DNA of 64,000 bases from Hyposmocoma kahamanoa. Its lineage: Eukaryota > Arthropoda > Insecta > Lepidoptera > Cosmopterigidae. Location: the NCBI RefSeq assembly GCF_003589595.1, contig NW_020654810.1:15760275-15824274 (forward strand), read 5' to 3'. The position numbers and the translations under genes are program-made. Shown here piece by piece: positions 1 to 11,408 of this stretch (within the stretch, counting starts at the first letter, position 1; each line of letters starts with the position of its first letter). Under the pieces are notes generated by a model. That model ran no database searches. It worked only from the letters and a program-made list of their open reading frames with translations, and had not been told where the DNA came from.

Positions 1-132
1 GCTAACCACAAACACCGGCAACCCATATACGGGTTCGGGCACACCAGAGACGCCCGTGAAGGCGTATCCCATAGTCACCTCATAGTATCAAGCCCGTAGT
101 CTCTCCGGAACTATCCGGTCTGCGAGCATGTC
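1..132. other. Unassigned left edge
   Basis: This segment is richer in GC than the surrounding sequence. I see no convincing reading frame, splice site or repeat in it. It directly precedes the Penelope-like coding tail and may be a decayed upstream part of that element, but nothing here proves it. Confidence 0.3.
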
Positions 133-318
133 ATGGATAAACCTACACATTCAATGAAGTTTGACAAACCCCAGGTTCTTGCAAAAGAAGTCCGTTATCT
201 ACCCAGGAAGCTGCGAGAGGCCATTGAAATTAAAAAACATCCTAATTTCAACTGGGAAGATGGTTTCTCCTTACCACCAGTTTGGTATCCTTTGATGAAA
301 AATCCCAAACAGATATAA
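133..318 (+). pseudogene. Penelope-like element (PLE) protein, C-terminal remnant
   Basis: A 61-codon open frame resembles the extreme C-terminus of Penelope-like retroelement proteins, just after the GIY-YIG endonuclease. The recognisable part is the run LREAIEIKKHPNFNWEDGF followed by LPPVWYPLM, the usual ending of such proteins. The reverse transcriptase and the GIY-YIG catalytic motifs are absent, so this is a 5'-truncated fragment and not a functional gene. The initiating Met is only the first Met of the open stretch. The following 370 bases carry the matching non-coding terminal repeat, which supports the assignment. The call rests on remembered family sequence, not on a search. Confidence 0.6.
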
Positions 319-690
319 GACTACAGTACCATTTAATATGTTGAAATGTATTCTAATTTTTATTATTAATTAATAATAAATATAACTTAATAATTGATAT
401 TGTTAAAATAAAATAATTTGTAAAACATAATGTGGCGTAAATTGGAATGTTTCTTTGTAAAATTAAATAATAACTTTTGTAACTATAGTTAAAAAATAGG
501 GTGGTTTGCATTAAACATAATTGGTTGATGAGTGTACCATCTCAGTCAACCGTGACCATGCGACCCGTAAAGGGCCCGAAACGTTGGTTTGTTTCAAAAA
601 ACAAATATACGCGATTTAAATTCGGAAAAATAGTTTCATTTCCTATGTGTAACAATCGCGAAAATCTAAGAACTCGATAAATTCACATTA
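319..690 (+). repeat. PLE 3' non-coding region and terminal-repeat remnant
   Basis: An AT-rich stretch follows the PLE coding tail, then comes the diagnostic block at about 560-680, which contains GTAAAGGGCCCGAAACG, the run AACAAATATACGCGATTTAA and GTGTAACAATCGCGAAAA. The same block recurs at 11397-11480 (diverged), 9690-9745 (last part only) and twice in inverted orientation at 63783-64000. It therefore behaves as a dispersed terminal repeat. PLE terminal repeats are known to carry hammerhead ribozymes in many animals; I could not fold a canonical core here. Confidence 0.6.
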
Positions 691-2639
691 TTTTCTACGT
701 GTCATTGCCGATGACGACAACAACAGGGACATTTAACTACGGTAGGTCAATGATTGCATGCATTAAACCTGCAGTGGTGCGGTTTAGAAATTTGGTGTAA
801 CAGGTTTCCCAAAAACTACAATTTGGGGCTGTTTAAGTAAATATAATTAAAAGGTTATATAAATAAATAAATAAAACACAAACTACGCTTATATTTGATT
901 AATTTAATAAATAATAATTATCACATTCACACGTACAAGATACACACAATATAATACAATAACTTATGAACTTCTATCACACTATTCAATTTATTAAATA
1001 ATGTAATGTAGAGTTTGCGTTCAGCGCCTGTCGTGAGCAAACAGGCTAGTGCAGAATTGTTGCGTGTCATCAGAGCAGGCGCATAACGTTACTAAGTTCT
1101 ATAGGAAACGAAAATGCTGCGACATTAGGCTCTAGCCTCGTACAATTATCATCATAATTAAGATATTTTTTGCATCGCGGCCTATGTTCTAGGTTACCTG
1201 CTTTACATGCCTATTATTATATAGAATCTTTAGAATTCCTAACGGAAAACAAAGACGTTGAAGAATGATTTTATGAAGACCTTTTTTGGACTTTATGGAT
1301 GCCTTCAAATTAGACGCTCATAGAAGCGTTACTGTCGCGCTGCAACCGTGCCACTACTAATTCTCATACAATGTTTACAAGCACAGTTCCAGCGCCACAG
1401 TCTTGACACGCGTGTGCCACTTTTGGAGTTACGATTAGTGAACTAAAAATTACTAAAGTGCTACAGGCGCACGACTGCCGTGCGACAGTTGCGCCACTGC
1501 TGCGCTTCTACACGCGTCTAACTTAAAGGCACCTTATGACTTAGTTACTTGCATTTAAATAAATAATCGTCTTACGTGACTGTAACAGTTGCTGTGAAAA
1601 TTTGCACTGGATACATAAATGGATTGTTTTTAAAACACCCAAAACACTATTTGTATAAAAAAATATTTATAACTTATCAATTTTCTGTCTATTGCAACAA
1701 CACATGAACAAAGAGTCCTTAGCAGTAGGTAGAAAATTTAACAATTATATATATTTTTTTATAAAAAACAGTTTTTTTCTTGTCTTGAACTTGTCTTGAA
1801 AACTAACTAAATGTCCTTTACGTCAAATGATATTTAAACTTACAGCCGTGTCACAGGTAATAGGCATTTGAGTTGTTTACAAAATTTGAAATAAATCTAA
1901 TAAATTAATGAAGCCAGGGCCTTAACATTTATTTAACATTGTTAAGTTTGTGGTAAAGAAAAAAATTTGGTGCATAGCCCCAAAAAACCACCTACTGCAA
2001 TCAAAAATATACAACTGTTCAATCGTATTAAAAATTTTAAAAATCCGACTTGTGAGCAATGTTGTTCCAAGATTTTGAAATAAAATTGCCCGTGAAGTTT
2101 TTACTTCACTTATTATAAAAATGTTTTAGAAAATTTGAAATTTTGAAGTTGGATCGTCTATGTCAGAATTTACTGTTTAAAAATGTCTTTAGTTGACCCC
2201 AACCCTTCGCCTGTTAATGTAAAACTGAAAGTGACTAAATAGTTGCCGTAAAATACAGTACAGTATCTATGGAACAAAGTAAAGGGGATCGGAACGTTAC
2301 TGTATTGATACTAAGGACGGAAAGTAGGTACATAGGTTACTGCAAACGACTGTTAGCGTCTAAAGATTTCGTTTATAATTGTAACAAAATCAAAAGGCAA
2401 AGAGACGCATCTACACTCAGCCTCTACGATTATTTGAAAAATAAAACGGAAAAAGTACAAATTATTATAATTTTAATCGATTTAGGAAATTCATTACTTT
2501 GTTTTATTTTTCGTACACATAAATTCTTCATTATTTATTCCAAATTCCACATTTTGAAAAAGTGAATGCATTATTGAGGGAAAGAAATTTCTAAGCTCTA
2601 GTGTAGAAAAGTACGAAAGTACTAGTGTTAGAGAAAAAA
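691..2639. other. Non-coding, probably intron or 3' flank of the EB/LDLa gene
   Basis: No exon, tRNA or clear repeat is recognised. The part at 1020-1530 is richer in GC and in GCGCCAC/GTCGCG-type words than its flanks, but no frame stays open through it. The rest is AT-rich with short A and T runs. Confidence 0.4.
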
Positions 2640-3285
2640 ATAATTTTGTGCAGTCGCTAGCGAACACTTCAGAGCATAGCTCGCATTTAATACATGGAGT
2701 AAAACCGGGACAGACACCGCAATGGGATAGGTGCCTCGTTTTCAAAAAACCTAACTTCCCCAAATCGCAACAAAGAATAATTATTTTAAATAAGGAGTAT
2801 AGACACCGCTCATCAAAGTTCCTGCAGGGCTTCGTGTGGAATAGACGCGTTTGGCTTATGCATGCGTTTATCCCCGCGACGAACACGACAAACGGTTAAA
2901 AATTTCAAACGCAAGTATTTACCGTCGCGTAACTTTGTAAGTTAGAATAAATTCCGTTCTATTTTTATTATAACTCTACACTGGTTCATTAACTGCGCAC
3001 CTAGGTGTCAATAACAGCTCTTTTGTATATAGCTTACTTACATAATAAAAGGGCATCTATCTATGTCGAATAGGATAGTCGCCTCGATTTTTCGCGGTAT
3101 AGGTGCCCTTAGGGGCAAAGGACAACACAAGAAAGTTAGGAAAAGAAAATAAAAAATACATTATTTTAGTGAAAAAGACAAGTAAATGTTAATAGTTTAA
3201 AAGTAAGTAAAAGTACTAAAAAGACAAATTATTCACAGTTCAAACAGCGAACATTTTTGTAAAGAATGTTTTGATAGCTACAAAA

Positions 3286-3321
<36 letters not shown>

Positions 3322-3660
3322 TTATTTATTATCAAAGATGTAATATGTACATACAATATAATAAAGATTACAAATAAAACATTTTATTATGAATTTTACT
3401 ACTTTATTCTAAAGGGTATCTATCCTTCTTAATATTTTCATCGTGTGGCGTCTATCCATGTAGGTAGGCATCTATCCTCAAAGAAACAGGTTTGCAAAAA
3501 GTCAATTTCTTCAAAATTAGTAAATATCAGACCAATACAATCAAGTTTTAATGTAATGTAAATGATTAAACTAGTTATATCCATAGGAATTATTCCTGGT
3601 AAACTAATAATTTTTAAATTAGGAGGCCCTTTCAAATAGTGGGGCATCTAACACGGTTTT
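2640..3660. repeat. Cluster of a degenerate 11-base motif, GGYRYCTATCC
   Basis: The word occurs in both orientations: reverse at 2725-2735, 3073-3083 and 3098-3107; forward at 3052-3061, 3414-3425, 3447-3457 and 3467-3477; a partial copy lies at 3643-3650. An isolated relative is at 9988-10000. Several copies are followed by ATG or preceded by T/G-rich flank, hinting at a longer degenerate unit. No open frame explains it and I do not recognise the family. Confidence 0.5.
3290..3331. repeat. (TA)n then (TTTA)n microsatellite
   Basis: About fourteen TA dinucleotides run directly into four TTTA units. It lies inside the motif cluster described at 2640-3660. Confidence 0.9.
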
Positions 3661-4439
3661 ACACTACCTATTAAAAGTTCGTTCTTAATAATATAAATGT
3701 TTGTAAAGTAAATTCTTATTATGAGAAAGAGGTGACTGAGTACACTAATGTTAATTAATATATTATCATTTCATTCGTATTTACAATGTTTCGGTATTAT
3801 AATTAGATTAATCTACGTCTAGGTTGAAAAAAAGTGACAGAGTGTAAACTCTTCAGTCTTACTGTGTCGCGTATCGTGTTACGGCTAAGGGAAATGTAGA
3901 AAAAGAAGAAAGTTCTCCTACACTGCACTACGGATCATTCAAAACGGTGCAATGGCAGTTAAAAACTATAAATTATGATTTTTGTTTCACTTTTCTTATG
4001 AAATACAAAAAAATCCACTTTGATCGTGTTTTAAGTTATAAATGTATTTACTGTTAACATTATGAGAAATTAGTAAAGTCGATAAAATATATAAAATAAA
4101 TGCAGGCAATTAAAGCGTGAGTCTTAAAAATAAGATAAAATTGGTTTGAGCAACAAGAAGAAAGAACTTCAATGGAAAATCAATAAAAATAACTTAAAAC
4201 TTTTCAGGAAATATTAAGAAGAAAACGTCTGTAATTCAAGAGACGCTTCTATCTAGATTTACAACTCTATGCCGCTTGCAATAAGAACGGTCCAAAGTCC
4301 AAAGTGTCAAGCTTGATGTGCTCTTGACTATACTAGGTATTTGTGAAAGGTTCGATCCAAATAAGTAAAGCAAACTATTTTCTCCTGATACGTAGATTGA
4401 GGTCCAGGAATTAAAACGTTTCACTAACTTTATTTTTAT
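3661..4439. other. Non-coding; one short dispersed word
   Basis: No gene is visible. The segment 4256-4325 (AACTCTATGCCGCTTGCAAT and onwards, ending near AAGCTTGATGTG) has a diverged relative at 9320-9390, so it is a low-copy repeat of unknown type. Otherwise the stretch is plain AT-rich sequence. Confidence 0.4.
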
Positions 4440-4960
4440 TTCTAATTCTTGTTCAAAGAGGGACTGACGGCGGCGCTGGACAGCCTGAAAAAAAAAAATT
4501 ACAAATATACGAATACGTTCATCAGCAAATATAATCAGAGCCTTGAGCATCGCCGTAAAGTTGCCTGCTGGTTGGTATTCTACAGAATATATCACGGAGA
4601 GTGTGCGATGTATGATTTCATTTCGCCATCCTCTTTCCATCAACGGGGGCCTAGACGTAGGTTGGTGTTGCCACCCCTATGTTGTGGATATTCCTAGGAT
4701 TCGGGCCACAGTCGCCGCGCGAAGCGTTTCGCTTCCTCATTTATACGAGTACGACGAACCGTTAATGAGTGGAATTTCTTGCTTGCGGACTTATTCCCCG
4801 AACGCTATAACTTGGACCTTATCAAGGCGTGAGTGAATATGCATTATTTAGGTGTGCATGCTACATCGTCGACCTCATCATCACTATACATCAGGGAATT
4901 ATTTTGTTGACGTTTGACTGCCAATCCCTATTGCTACTAAGTTACACCGTCCACTATCTC
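4440..4960 (+). pseudogene. LINE reverse-transcriptase C-terminal fragment
   Basis: Several frames together spell the ending of a non-LTR retrotransposon protein. Near 4550-4640 the readable piece is HRRKVACWLVFYRIYHGEC with DFISPSSFHQRGPRRR. Near 4760-4860 it is VNEWNFLLADLFPERYNLDL, then a premature stop where a basic residue is expected, then HYLGVHA-type sequence. At least two frameshifts and one stop separate the pieces, so it is dead. A 57-base insertion flanked by AGCCT direct repeats (4482-4486, 4539-4543) interrupts the frame. It lies in antisense to the host gene, downstream of exon 5604-5728. Confidence 0.7.
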
Positions 4961-4999
4961 GGATGAATGAATACACTATATGCAATATTATAATGCAGC

Positions 5000-5260
5000 G
5001 GATTTGGCAACTATGTCTACGAATTTACTTAAAAGACTTGTATTACACTAATAGTCATAGTTACAGATTCTCTTTTTTCTCTTTATAAGTATTTGTTATA
5101 TAATGTTAACATTATGTACAAAAACAATATACAACGTGTATGCGGTGTTCTCCTCTAAGTAATGGGGCAATTGTTTTTATGTTTTGTATAATTATGTTAT
5201 TGTAATGTATATTGCACTTATTGTTGGAGAACTAAACAAATAAATAAAAAGGTGGCATGA
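5000..5260 (+). repeat. Retroposon 3' tail-like sequence
   Basis: The stretch is T-rich and ends in AAACAAATAAATAAAAAGG, a polyadenylation-like run. This is the usual ending of lepidopteran LINE copies; similar endings occur at 7870-7895, 21170-21200 and 26620-26665. No coding remnant is attached, so its family is unknown. Confidence 0.35.
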
Positions 5261-5279
5261 AATTAGCATATAAATAATG

Positions 5280-5512
5280 TGCCAGACAACCACACCAATT
5301 GCTTGATCTCAAATTAGGGAATTCTCTGTACTATGAGTACCGAGCAATGGAATTCAATCTGGGGCACTTCCCAGAACACCCACACCAGAACTAATTTAGA
5401 AAAGTACATTTCCCAATTTGATCCTACCAGGAATCGAACCCGGGACTTCATCACCCAGCGTCATAGTATGGTGTATACTGTTGAGCCACCGAGATCGTCT
5501 ACTTATAGGCAT
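5280..5512 (-). repeat. tRNA-derived SINE, family F
   Basis: Read on the minus strand, an A-box-like CTCGGTGGCTC and a B-box-like GGGTTCGATTCC lie about 50 bases apart near the right end, as in a tRNA head. An unrelated body follows, containing the GGAAATGTACTTTTC and TGTGGGTGTTCTGGGAAG words. A shorter relative sits at 55695-55832 in the same orientation. Confidence 0.6.
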
Positions 5513-5603
5513 GAGCATATAAAGCAAACGTTTTATGTTTTTGTCGGGTCTTCTGGTACACTAGGTACACTATGCTATTGCTTCTATCTGTAACGATACT
5601 TAC

Positions 5604-5728
5604 TGCAAACATTGCAAGCTATTTCATCGCTGTTATCGCCACAACCGTCGCGTCCCGAACATGCTACCGCCGTGCTTCTGCAACGCCCGTTTCCACATCG
5701 CAATGGACAGAAGTCTGCAGCCCGCCAT
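5604..5728 (-). CDS. EB/LDLa gene, exon with fourth LDL-receptor class A repeat
   Basis: The exon encodes about 41 residues with one complete LDLa cysteine pattern: [32 protein letters not shown]. The acidic DNSDE motif supplies calcium ligands in this fold. It enters in phase 2 after AAATTCAG, which matches the phase-2 end of exon 13843-13968 and forms an Arg codon across the junction. It leaves in phase 1 at a consensus GTAAGT. The first Cys-Phe spacing is shorter than usual (CPLRC), so the domain is slightly reduced. The intron before it is 8.1 kb. No following exon was found toward position 1, so the protein must continue outside or in an unrecognised exon. LDLa repeats bind ligands in extracellular or receptor proteins; the ligand is unknown. 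Confidence 0.75.
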
Positions 5729-5953
5729 CTGAATTTTATATTCCGATGTTAAGTTACTACTTATTTATTGCACTGTCAATTTTAAACAATTAAAGTTGAT
5801 TTTTGTCGATTATATCAACCGAAAGATAAAATAATCAGTAATAGTTACATCGACTACTCTATTAGTATGGATAATTAAATTTAATAAATTAAATTTAGGC
5901 AACCATGAAGTAATCACAGGTTGTTCTTTATAAATTTTAAAAGGCTTAATATT

Positions 5954-6188
5954 TCACATCGCGTTATATAATCTAGATGTATGTAACATTGCATTTTCTA
6001 TGGAAACAAGGTGTGGCACTTGTATTGTGCAATCTATATGTAAGCTTTGTGGCCGCTTGGCATTTTCCGTGGAAGCAGTGATTGCCACATGCGACCGCCT
6101 GATTTGCCGAAACTGCACCTTCGCCTCGTGGAAACTGCGACCGGCGTCGCGGCTCTGATCCACTCTGGTTCACACATCGATCGAGCAT
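5954..6188 (-). other. Unrecognised cysteine-containing open stretch
   Basis: About 70 codons are open on the minus strand, with two similar pieces, CGNHCFHGKCQ and ATPCFHRKCN, separated by 21 codons. The DNA shows the same duplication (TTTCTATGGAAACAAGGTG versus TTTCCGTGGAAGCAGTGAT). It could be a decayed exon of the neighbouring cysteine-rich gene or part of a dispersed repeat. No splice sites support the exon idea. Confidence 0.25.
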
Positions 6189-6362
6189 TATCGTAAATTG
6201 TAATTGTAATTTCTTTAATTGAAATAAGAATTATAATTGTAATTTCTTTACTTTATAAATTAAATTGTTGTAAATCTTTATTCGATTTTTTAAGTCCATC
6301 GGCGGCGTCCAACATAATTCGCGTATTGTATTTGTTTATGATTTTTTTTATGTAATTGCATT

Positions 6363-7308
6363 TTTTTTTATGAAAGCAGGAGAACCTGCTAATAAGGGAT
6401 ACGCCTACTTATAACAGTTGTACTCCCACTCAGAGCTTTAAATCGCAAAGACCTGAAGGGTACTTACTGCCACTGCACTCGTCGCCCCGAGACTTAAAAT
6501 TGACAAATCCCACGTGTGATGCTCAAACTATAAGTAGGTATATTTTCACCACCACCGTGTAAAGATGCTGTCCTCCTTCAATGTCATCTCACATTTTTAT
6601 CATTCTCTTTTCTAGTTCCTTGGCACTTATTTAAAAAGTTTTGAATCGTTCTCGAATTGTCTTTTCCACTTCTTCTATTCTTGCGTTTATTCTATTCGTC
6701 GTCACTCCCATGAAAACTGTCGAAACGAGAGGTTGTGCCATAACTGCCTCTGTGGGCGAACGGTAACCATGCTGGACTACCACGCAGAGGTCCCAGGTTC
6801 GATTCCCGGGCCGGGAGAAATATTTGTATAGCCTACATTTATTTCTCTCGTGAGTTTGGGTGTCATTTGTGGTTGTCTGTATGTGTGTCCATGGCACCCG
6901 CGACACAGGGTTTCCCTATTGCGGGGCTATGTTTAGTGTGTGCGTTATTATCATTAATTTATCTGGTGAATATACTGTTTGAATGTCTAAAAATGTTCGT
7001 ATGCGCGTTTATAACGAAGAAACACAAAAGTGGGAGGTAATTATGTACATACATTTTTGGAGAGAAGTGCAAAATGTCGAAGCTACTGAGTAGGTTACCA
7101 CTATATCTTAGAAAATCCTGCTACGTTCTTGCTACGTTACTATGACTATACAAGGACATCTTCAGGGTTCTCAAACAAGTCAAGGATGAGAAAACTAGAT
7201 TACGTACAGGCCACAACCCTTACCCTTCAAAATCGAAGCTCATACGAGTATTTACTGCTTGGCGGCAGAAATAGTTACGGTGGCAGTGCTTCCATGGACG
7301 AACTTCAT
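6363..7308 (-). repeat. Family B retroposon, split by an insertion
   Basis: The 3' half of a family B copy lies at 6363-6557 (CACTCAGAGCTTTAAATCGC and following) and the 5' part at 7217-7308 (CTTACCCTTCAAAATCG to TGGCGGCAGAAATAG). About 660 bases between them include a complete family A SINE, so the B copy appears older and interrupted. Confidence 0.6.
6744..6955 (+). repeat. tRNA-derived SINE, family A
   Basis: The copy starts CTGCCTCTGTGGGCGAACGG (A box) and carries GGTTCGATTCCCGGG (B box), as a tRNA head does. The body reads GAGAAATATTTGTATAGCCT, then GTGTCCATGGCACCCGCGAC and CGGGGCTATGTTTAGTGTGT. It ends GCGTTATTATC, a short (TTA)-type tail. There are seven copies of this family in the window. 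Confidence 0.85.
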
Positions 7309-7339
7309 GTGTTAAAACTCTCTCTTTATATAAGTAATT

Positions 7340-7835
7340 AATACAAAGATCGAACATTAAGAACTTCGATTCGGCAGGATTTGAATCAACTTCTTCCAGC
7401 AAACTGTGCCAGACGCTACTAAGCCACGGAACGAACCAGCGGACCTTAAGAATTTTTTGATGTGCTTGTTGAAGACTTTATTTTGAGTTTTCAATTACTT
7501 TTTGCCGTAGCGCCATCTATGAGAAATCTATGAAAGCTTTCCTTCACTCAGCCACGTACCTTTACAGCTACCAGCAGCTGACTAGAGATGTCGCTTTAAT
7601 AATTGTAATTTTTAAGTTTATTGAATTTCACGAGGTTTGACCACCATGATATTCGATTATTTTTGTGAAATTACTTCACTAGTATATAATAATAATTAAT
7701 ACAAAGTACGAACACTAAGAAAAAATTCCTTTGATCCGGCTGGATTCGTACCAACGTGGTCTAACAAAAGTTATTAATGTCTTCCAGCAAACGCATATAA
7801 GTTGTCACTGGACACATTTTGAAAGCTACAGGTTT
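7340..7835 (-). repeat. SINE family E, two copies in tandem
   Basis: On the minus strand a tRNA-like module (TGGCTTAG... and the B box relative ATTCAAATCCTGCC) sits inside the element, preceded by about 150 bases that begin with GACATCTCTAGTCAGCTGCT. The first copy covers roughly 7340-7600 and a truncated second covers 7690-7835 (CGGCTGGATTCGTACC). They are joined by an AT-rich linker of about 90 bases that also occurs beside the copy at 11490-11930. Confidence 0.6.
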
Positions 7836-8107
7836 CAGTGTTTTACTAACTGTCAATCCTTATTTGTTAAATTGTATATGAAATAAATAAATAAAACGTA
7901 GAAGTAAATTATTAGTATTCCTACAGTTGTAAAAGAATGTACTACATATGAAGGAACTTTCACAGATTTGTACATTTAATTTGCTACATATTAAGCTGCG
8001 CACTAACCCATCCTATTGCAGTACAGTTGGCGACCACCCTTTGCAAGTTCCGTTTGCGAGCACTAATTATAGAGAAAAAACACGTTGAGACTTTTTAATA
8101 ATACATC

Positions 8108-8336
8108 TGCCTCCGTGGCCGAATGGTTACCATGCCGTACTGCCACGCAGAGGTCCCACGTTCGATTCCCGGGCCAGGAGAAATATTTTGTATGGCCTAC
8201 ATTTATTTATCTCGTGAGCTTGGGTGTAATTTGTGGTTGTCTGTGTGTGTCCATGGCACCCGCGACACAGGGTTTCCCTAGTGCGAGGCTATGTTGAGTG
8301 TGTGCGTTATTATTATTATATTATTATTATTATTAC
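8108..8336 (+). repeat. tRNA-derived SINE, family A
   Basis: A full copy: A box TGGCCGAATGGTT, B box CGTTCGATTCCCGGG, the family body, and a long (TTA)n tail at 8308-8336. This is the cleanest head in the window. Confidence 0.88.
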
Positions 8337-8794
8337 ATCAAAAAATCATTTTGAATTTGATTTGTTTTATTCAAACATAGACACAGTCGGGAGGGAAATG
8401 ACTAAACGTTACTTTGACACATCACGTGATTGGCGATGATGACGATGTTACACTTAGGTCCACTTACATTAAACTTAAGTAAGTCTTAAACCAATGTTTA
8501 AGTTGCGTTACGAGTATCTTATCATTTTAGCATTTGTTTCAGACGTATTTGAGTATAGTGCAATTGGACATAACTTTTGTGTATTTAGTGTTATTTTTGT
8601 TTTCATTATTTGGTTACTCAGTAGTTTTTGTGTAATTGTTTTTTTTTACAAATCTCTCTTTGACGTTATTAAGTATTCTAAGTTGTTTGCTAAAGATGGA
8701 AATTCGTAAATGGCATTTGATAACTCATGATTGAATATAACTATAATTGTGTATAAAATAAAATATAATTATAGCATTTTTATTTAAAACAAAA

Positions 8795-9047
8795 GTTTGC
8801 TTATCGGTTTTTTTAATGGCATTACACCTATTTGTCAAGTTTTATTGAAATCGGTTAAAGGAATCATCCTCTCATTCTTCATCCCCTAGATTGTCACCCT
8901 TAGAGACGGAATAATTTCTTCAAATTTCGAACTTTTCAACAATAAATGAATCACCAAAATCGGTTCACAATTAATGCCGGAGTAATCGCGTAACATACAC
9001 AAAAAAAACAGTGGAATTGAGAACCTCCTTTTTTAAGTCGGTTAAAA
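8795..9047 (-). repeat. Dispersed repeat, family C
   Basis: Minus-strand copy of a family that begins TTTTTAACCGACTTAAAAAA, then GAGGTTCTCAATTC, GTATGTTACGCGATTACTCC and a CCGATTTTGGTG-type word. Other copies are at 22640-22930 (-), 23705-24165 (+), 52187-52600 (+) and 58715-58995 (-). It is non-coding; its class (LINE tail or Helitron-like) is not decided. Confidence 0.7.
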
Positions 9048-11008
9048 AATAATATTCTCAATATTCATAAACGTTTCATTTCTCTACAGAGTGTACTGAT
9101 ACAATGTGTCGGCCACTTGTACTAATAAAGCGAAACTGAGGTCAAATATTTGAGAAAATACCGTTATTAGGTCGTACGTGTTAAGGTTGCCAGATAGGGC
9201 TTCGGTGTATAACACATTGCACTTTGCATGTGGTATGAGTGACTAATACACGTGTGCTACTTAGATTAACTACGTATTTGTACAGCGTATAGAGCACAGT
9301 CTCAAGCTTGACATGATATAAATTCAACTCTATGCTGCTTACAATAAGAACGGTACAAAGTTCAACAGCGCATGTTTGATGTGTATCTCTGAACAAAAAC
9401 CTAAGTGACTTCTTTGTTTCAACTTCCTTTATAAACGGAGATCAGGATTGCCCCCACATAATGTTAATTAGAATTTATAACTACATCCCGAATTACATTA
9501 TAAAAATGTAAAGATTATTAATAAACGTTATTACGATTTAAACAAATTTTTTGACGACATAAATGATAATTTAACAAATGATAATTTAAAAAAAGTCTTC
9601 GACACTTTTATTTCTAAATTACTTAAAATCTAAAAAAAATATGTATTGTATTAAGAATAAATAATTTGATGCAATAAAATTATGCAATAAAATAGTTTGA
9701 TTTTATAAGTGTAACAATTGCGATAATCTAAGAACTCGTGATGTAGTAATTTTTTCACTTCTCATGTTCTACAATTACGTTAATACAGCCTTACGTAGCG
9801 GGAGTGCATCATGTTTTAATCCCTAGGAGTTAAGTAACTACTTTTTTAATATACTTCGAGTGACCTAGACAAACTCAAACAGTACTTGCTCTAGTTAGGG
9901 CCAAAAGGTAAAAGTTCGTAAAACAATATAATTACAAACAAAACATAAATATGCGACAAGCTCTTGGCGTCAATCGAGATCTACGTTGGACGCCTATCCT
10001 ATGATAGCCTGAGAGATGTGACCAAATAGGGTTAAATTCTTTATCGATATGCAAACATAATTTCTTTACTTATAGTGGGGCTTACAACTGCGGTTGTCTT
10101 TTTATGTAATAGGTTAGTTACATTGTGCAACAAAGTTCCTTATTATTTTTCTATTCGTGACGGTCAGTGTTTGGCTTTCAGTTCTTATTATTATAATTTA
10201 ATTTAGTGTTAAGCTGTTGGTCTTCCTACTAGATAAATAAAATAAGTTATATTTTTTCAATGATATTATTTTGACACCTGCAACGCGTCGATGCGTTTTG
10301 TTAGATATTCAGTTAGGTATTTCCATATTTCAATCAAAACAGAAGTGTAAACGATTATTATAGATTATGCTTTGAATACAAATATATAAACGGAACATGT
10401 ATTCGTGGAAATTTCATTTACTAAGAAAATAAATTTTTGGACAATATTTTAATGGCATTTTATAAGACCATCTTCACATTTTCCGCTAATACTTACAAAT
10501 AACCTTATAATTATTATTGTTCTTTGATTTTTCGTGTTTCATGCCATTATTTTGAGATTTTAATTGTTATTGTTGCGGTTTTTGAAAATGTATCCCCTGA
10601 TCTTTCATTTATATATATGTATGTACGTCTAAACATTTTAGTCTGAGATGAAAATTACTTGTTATTGGATATTTGTAACAGTTGAGATTTTTCAATTAAA
10701 AGTAAAAAAAACTCAACTGTAAAGAAACCCGCACAAGGTCGATTTTGCCTCTAACGAAAGTGTACCATACAGGTTCTCTACATATTCCTCAATACCGGAG
10801 TATAAAGCAGAAGCAGAGGTATTATTTTTGCCTTGCGGTTATCGGATGTGGTTAGCGGCAATACGATTTCAAAGAAAGCGTATAGTTTAAACACTTGTTT
10901 GTTACCACGTTCTACTGATTTATAATATTCCTTCGTGGTAATCAAAGTTTATTATTTCTCGATTTCTTAGGTTTTCCTTTGAAAATGATATTTTTTTTTA
11001 ACCAGCCT
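9048..11008. other. Non-coding intron, minor repeat remnants
   Basis: Part of the 8.1-kb intron. It holds a relative of the 4256-4325 word at 9320-9390, a short PLE terminal remnant at 9690-9745 (GTGTAACAATTGCGATAATC) and one isolated GGACGCCTATCCT at 9988-10000. Nothing else is recognised. Confidence 0.4.
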
Positions 11009-11408
11009 TGATAATGCAACGGAAGATACTTCGAAAGGTTCTAGGACCAATCAAAAGAGAATTTGGGGACTCGAGGGCCCGATTCAATAGAGAGATAGAA
11101 GAACTAGTGTCCGAGCCGAACATAATCGGGAAAATAAAATCTGCTCGACTTCGCTGACTAGGACATGTGGAAAGAATGGGAGAGGATCGAGCTGCCAAAA
11201 AAGCGTATTTGGGGCAAACTACGGGTCATCGTCCAGTGGGCCATCCAAGATGTCGTTGGAAGGATGAAGTCGCCAAAGACCTAAAGAAACTGAATATGTC
11301 CGAATGGTCGGATTTGGTACAAGACTGACAGAAATGGCGTACTTTGGTGTCGGAGGCCAAGATCAACTTCGGGTCTATGAGCCTGCAATAAGCAAGTGAT
11401 AATGCAAC
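11009..11408 (+). pseudogene. RTE-like LINE C-terminal fragment with 12-bp target duplication
   Basis: The open pieces read RKILRKVLGPIKREFGDSRA, a stop in place of the Trp in the usual RLKWLGH motif, then LGHVERMGEDRAAKKAY, GHRPVGHPRCRWKDEVAKDL and WRTLVSEAKI. This is the characteristic C-terminus of RTE-like LINE proteins. Two premature stops make it dead. The fragment (11021-11396) is bounded by perfect direct repeats TGATAATGCAAC at 11009-11020 and 11397-11408, the signature of target-primed insertion, and the sequence to its right is PLE terminal repeat. Confidence 0.75.

Noticed and set aside
500..620. Hammerhead ribozyme in the PLE terminal region (GTTGATGAG ... CCCGAAACG)
   Set aside because: TTGATGA replaces CTGATGA, and the segment between it and GAAA does not form a stem II beginning with a G-C pair followed by further pairing. 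The idea is kept only as a check for a covariance model.
2494..2886. 130-codon minus-strand open stretch with clustered cysteines (HCGVCPGFTPCIKCELC)
   Set aside because: No splice sites in phase with the EB/LDLa gene, no known zinc-binding spacing, and it overlaps the repeated GGYRYCTATCC cluster, so it is probably chance.
8108..8180. True tRNA gene
   Set aside because: A and B boxes are present but the stems of a cloverleaf do not close and the sequence continues into the SINE body; six other copies share it.
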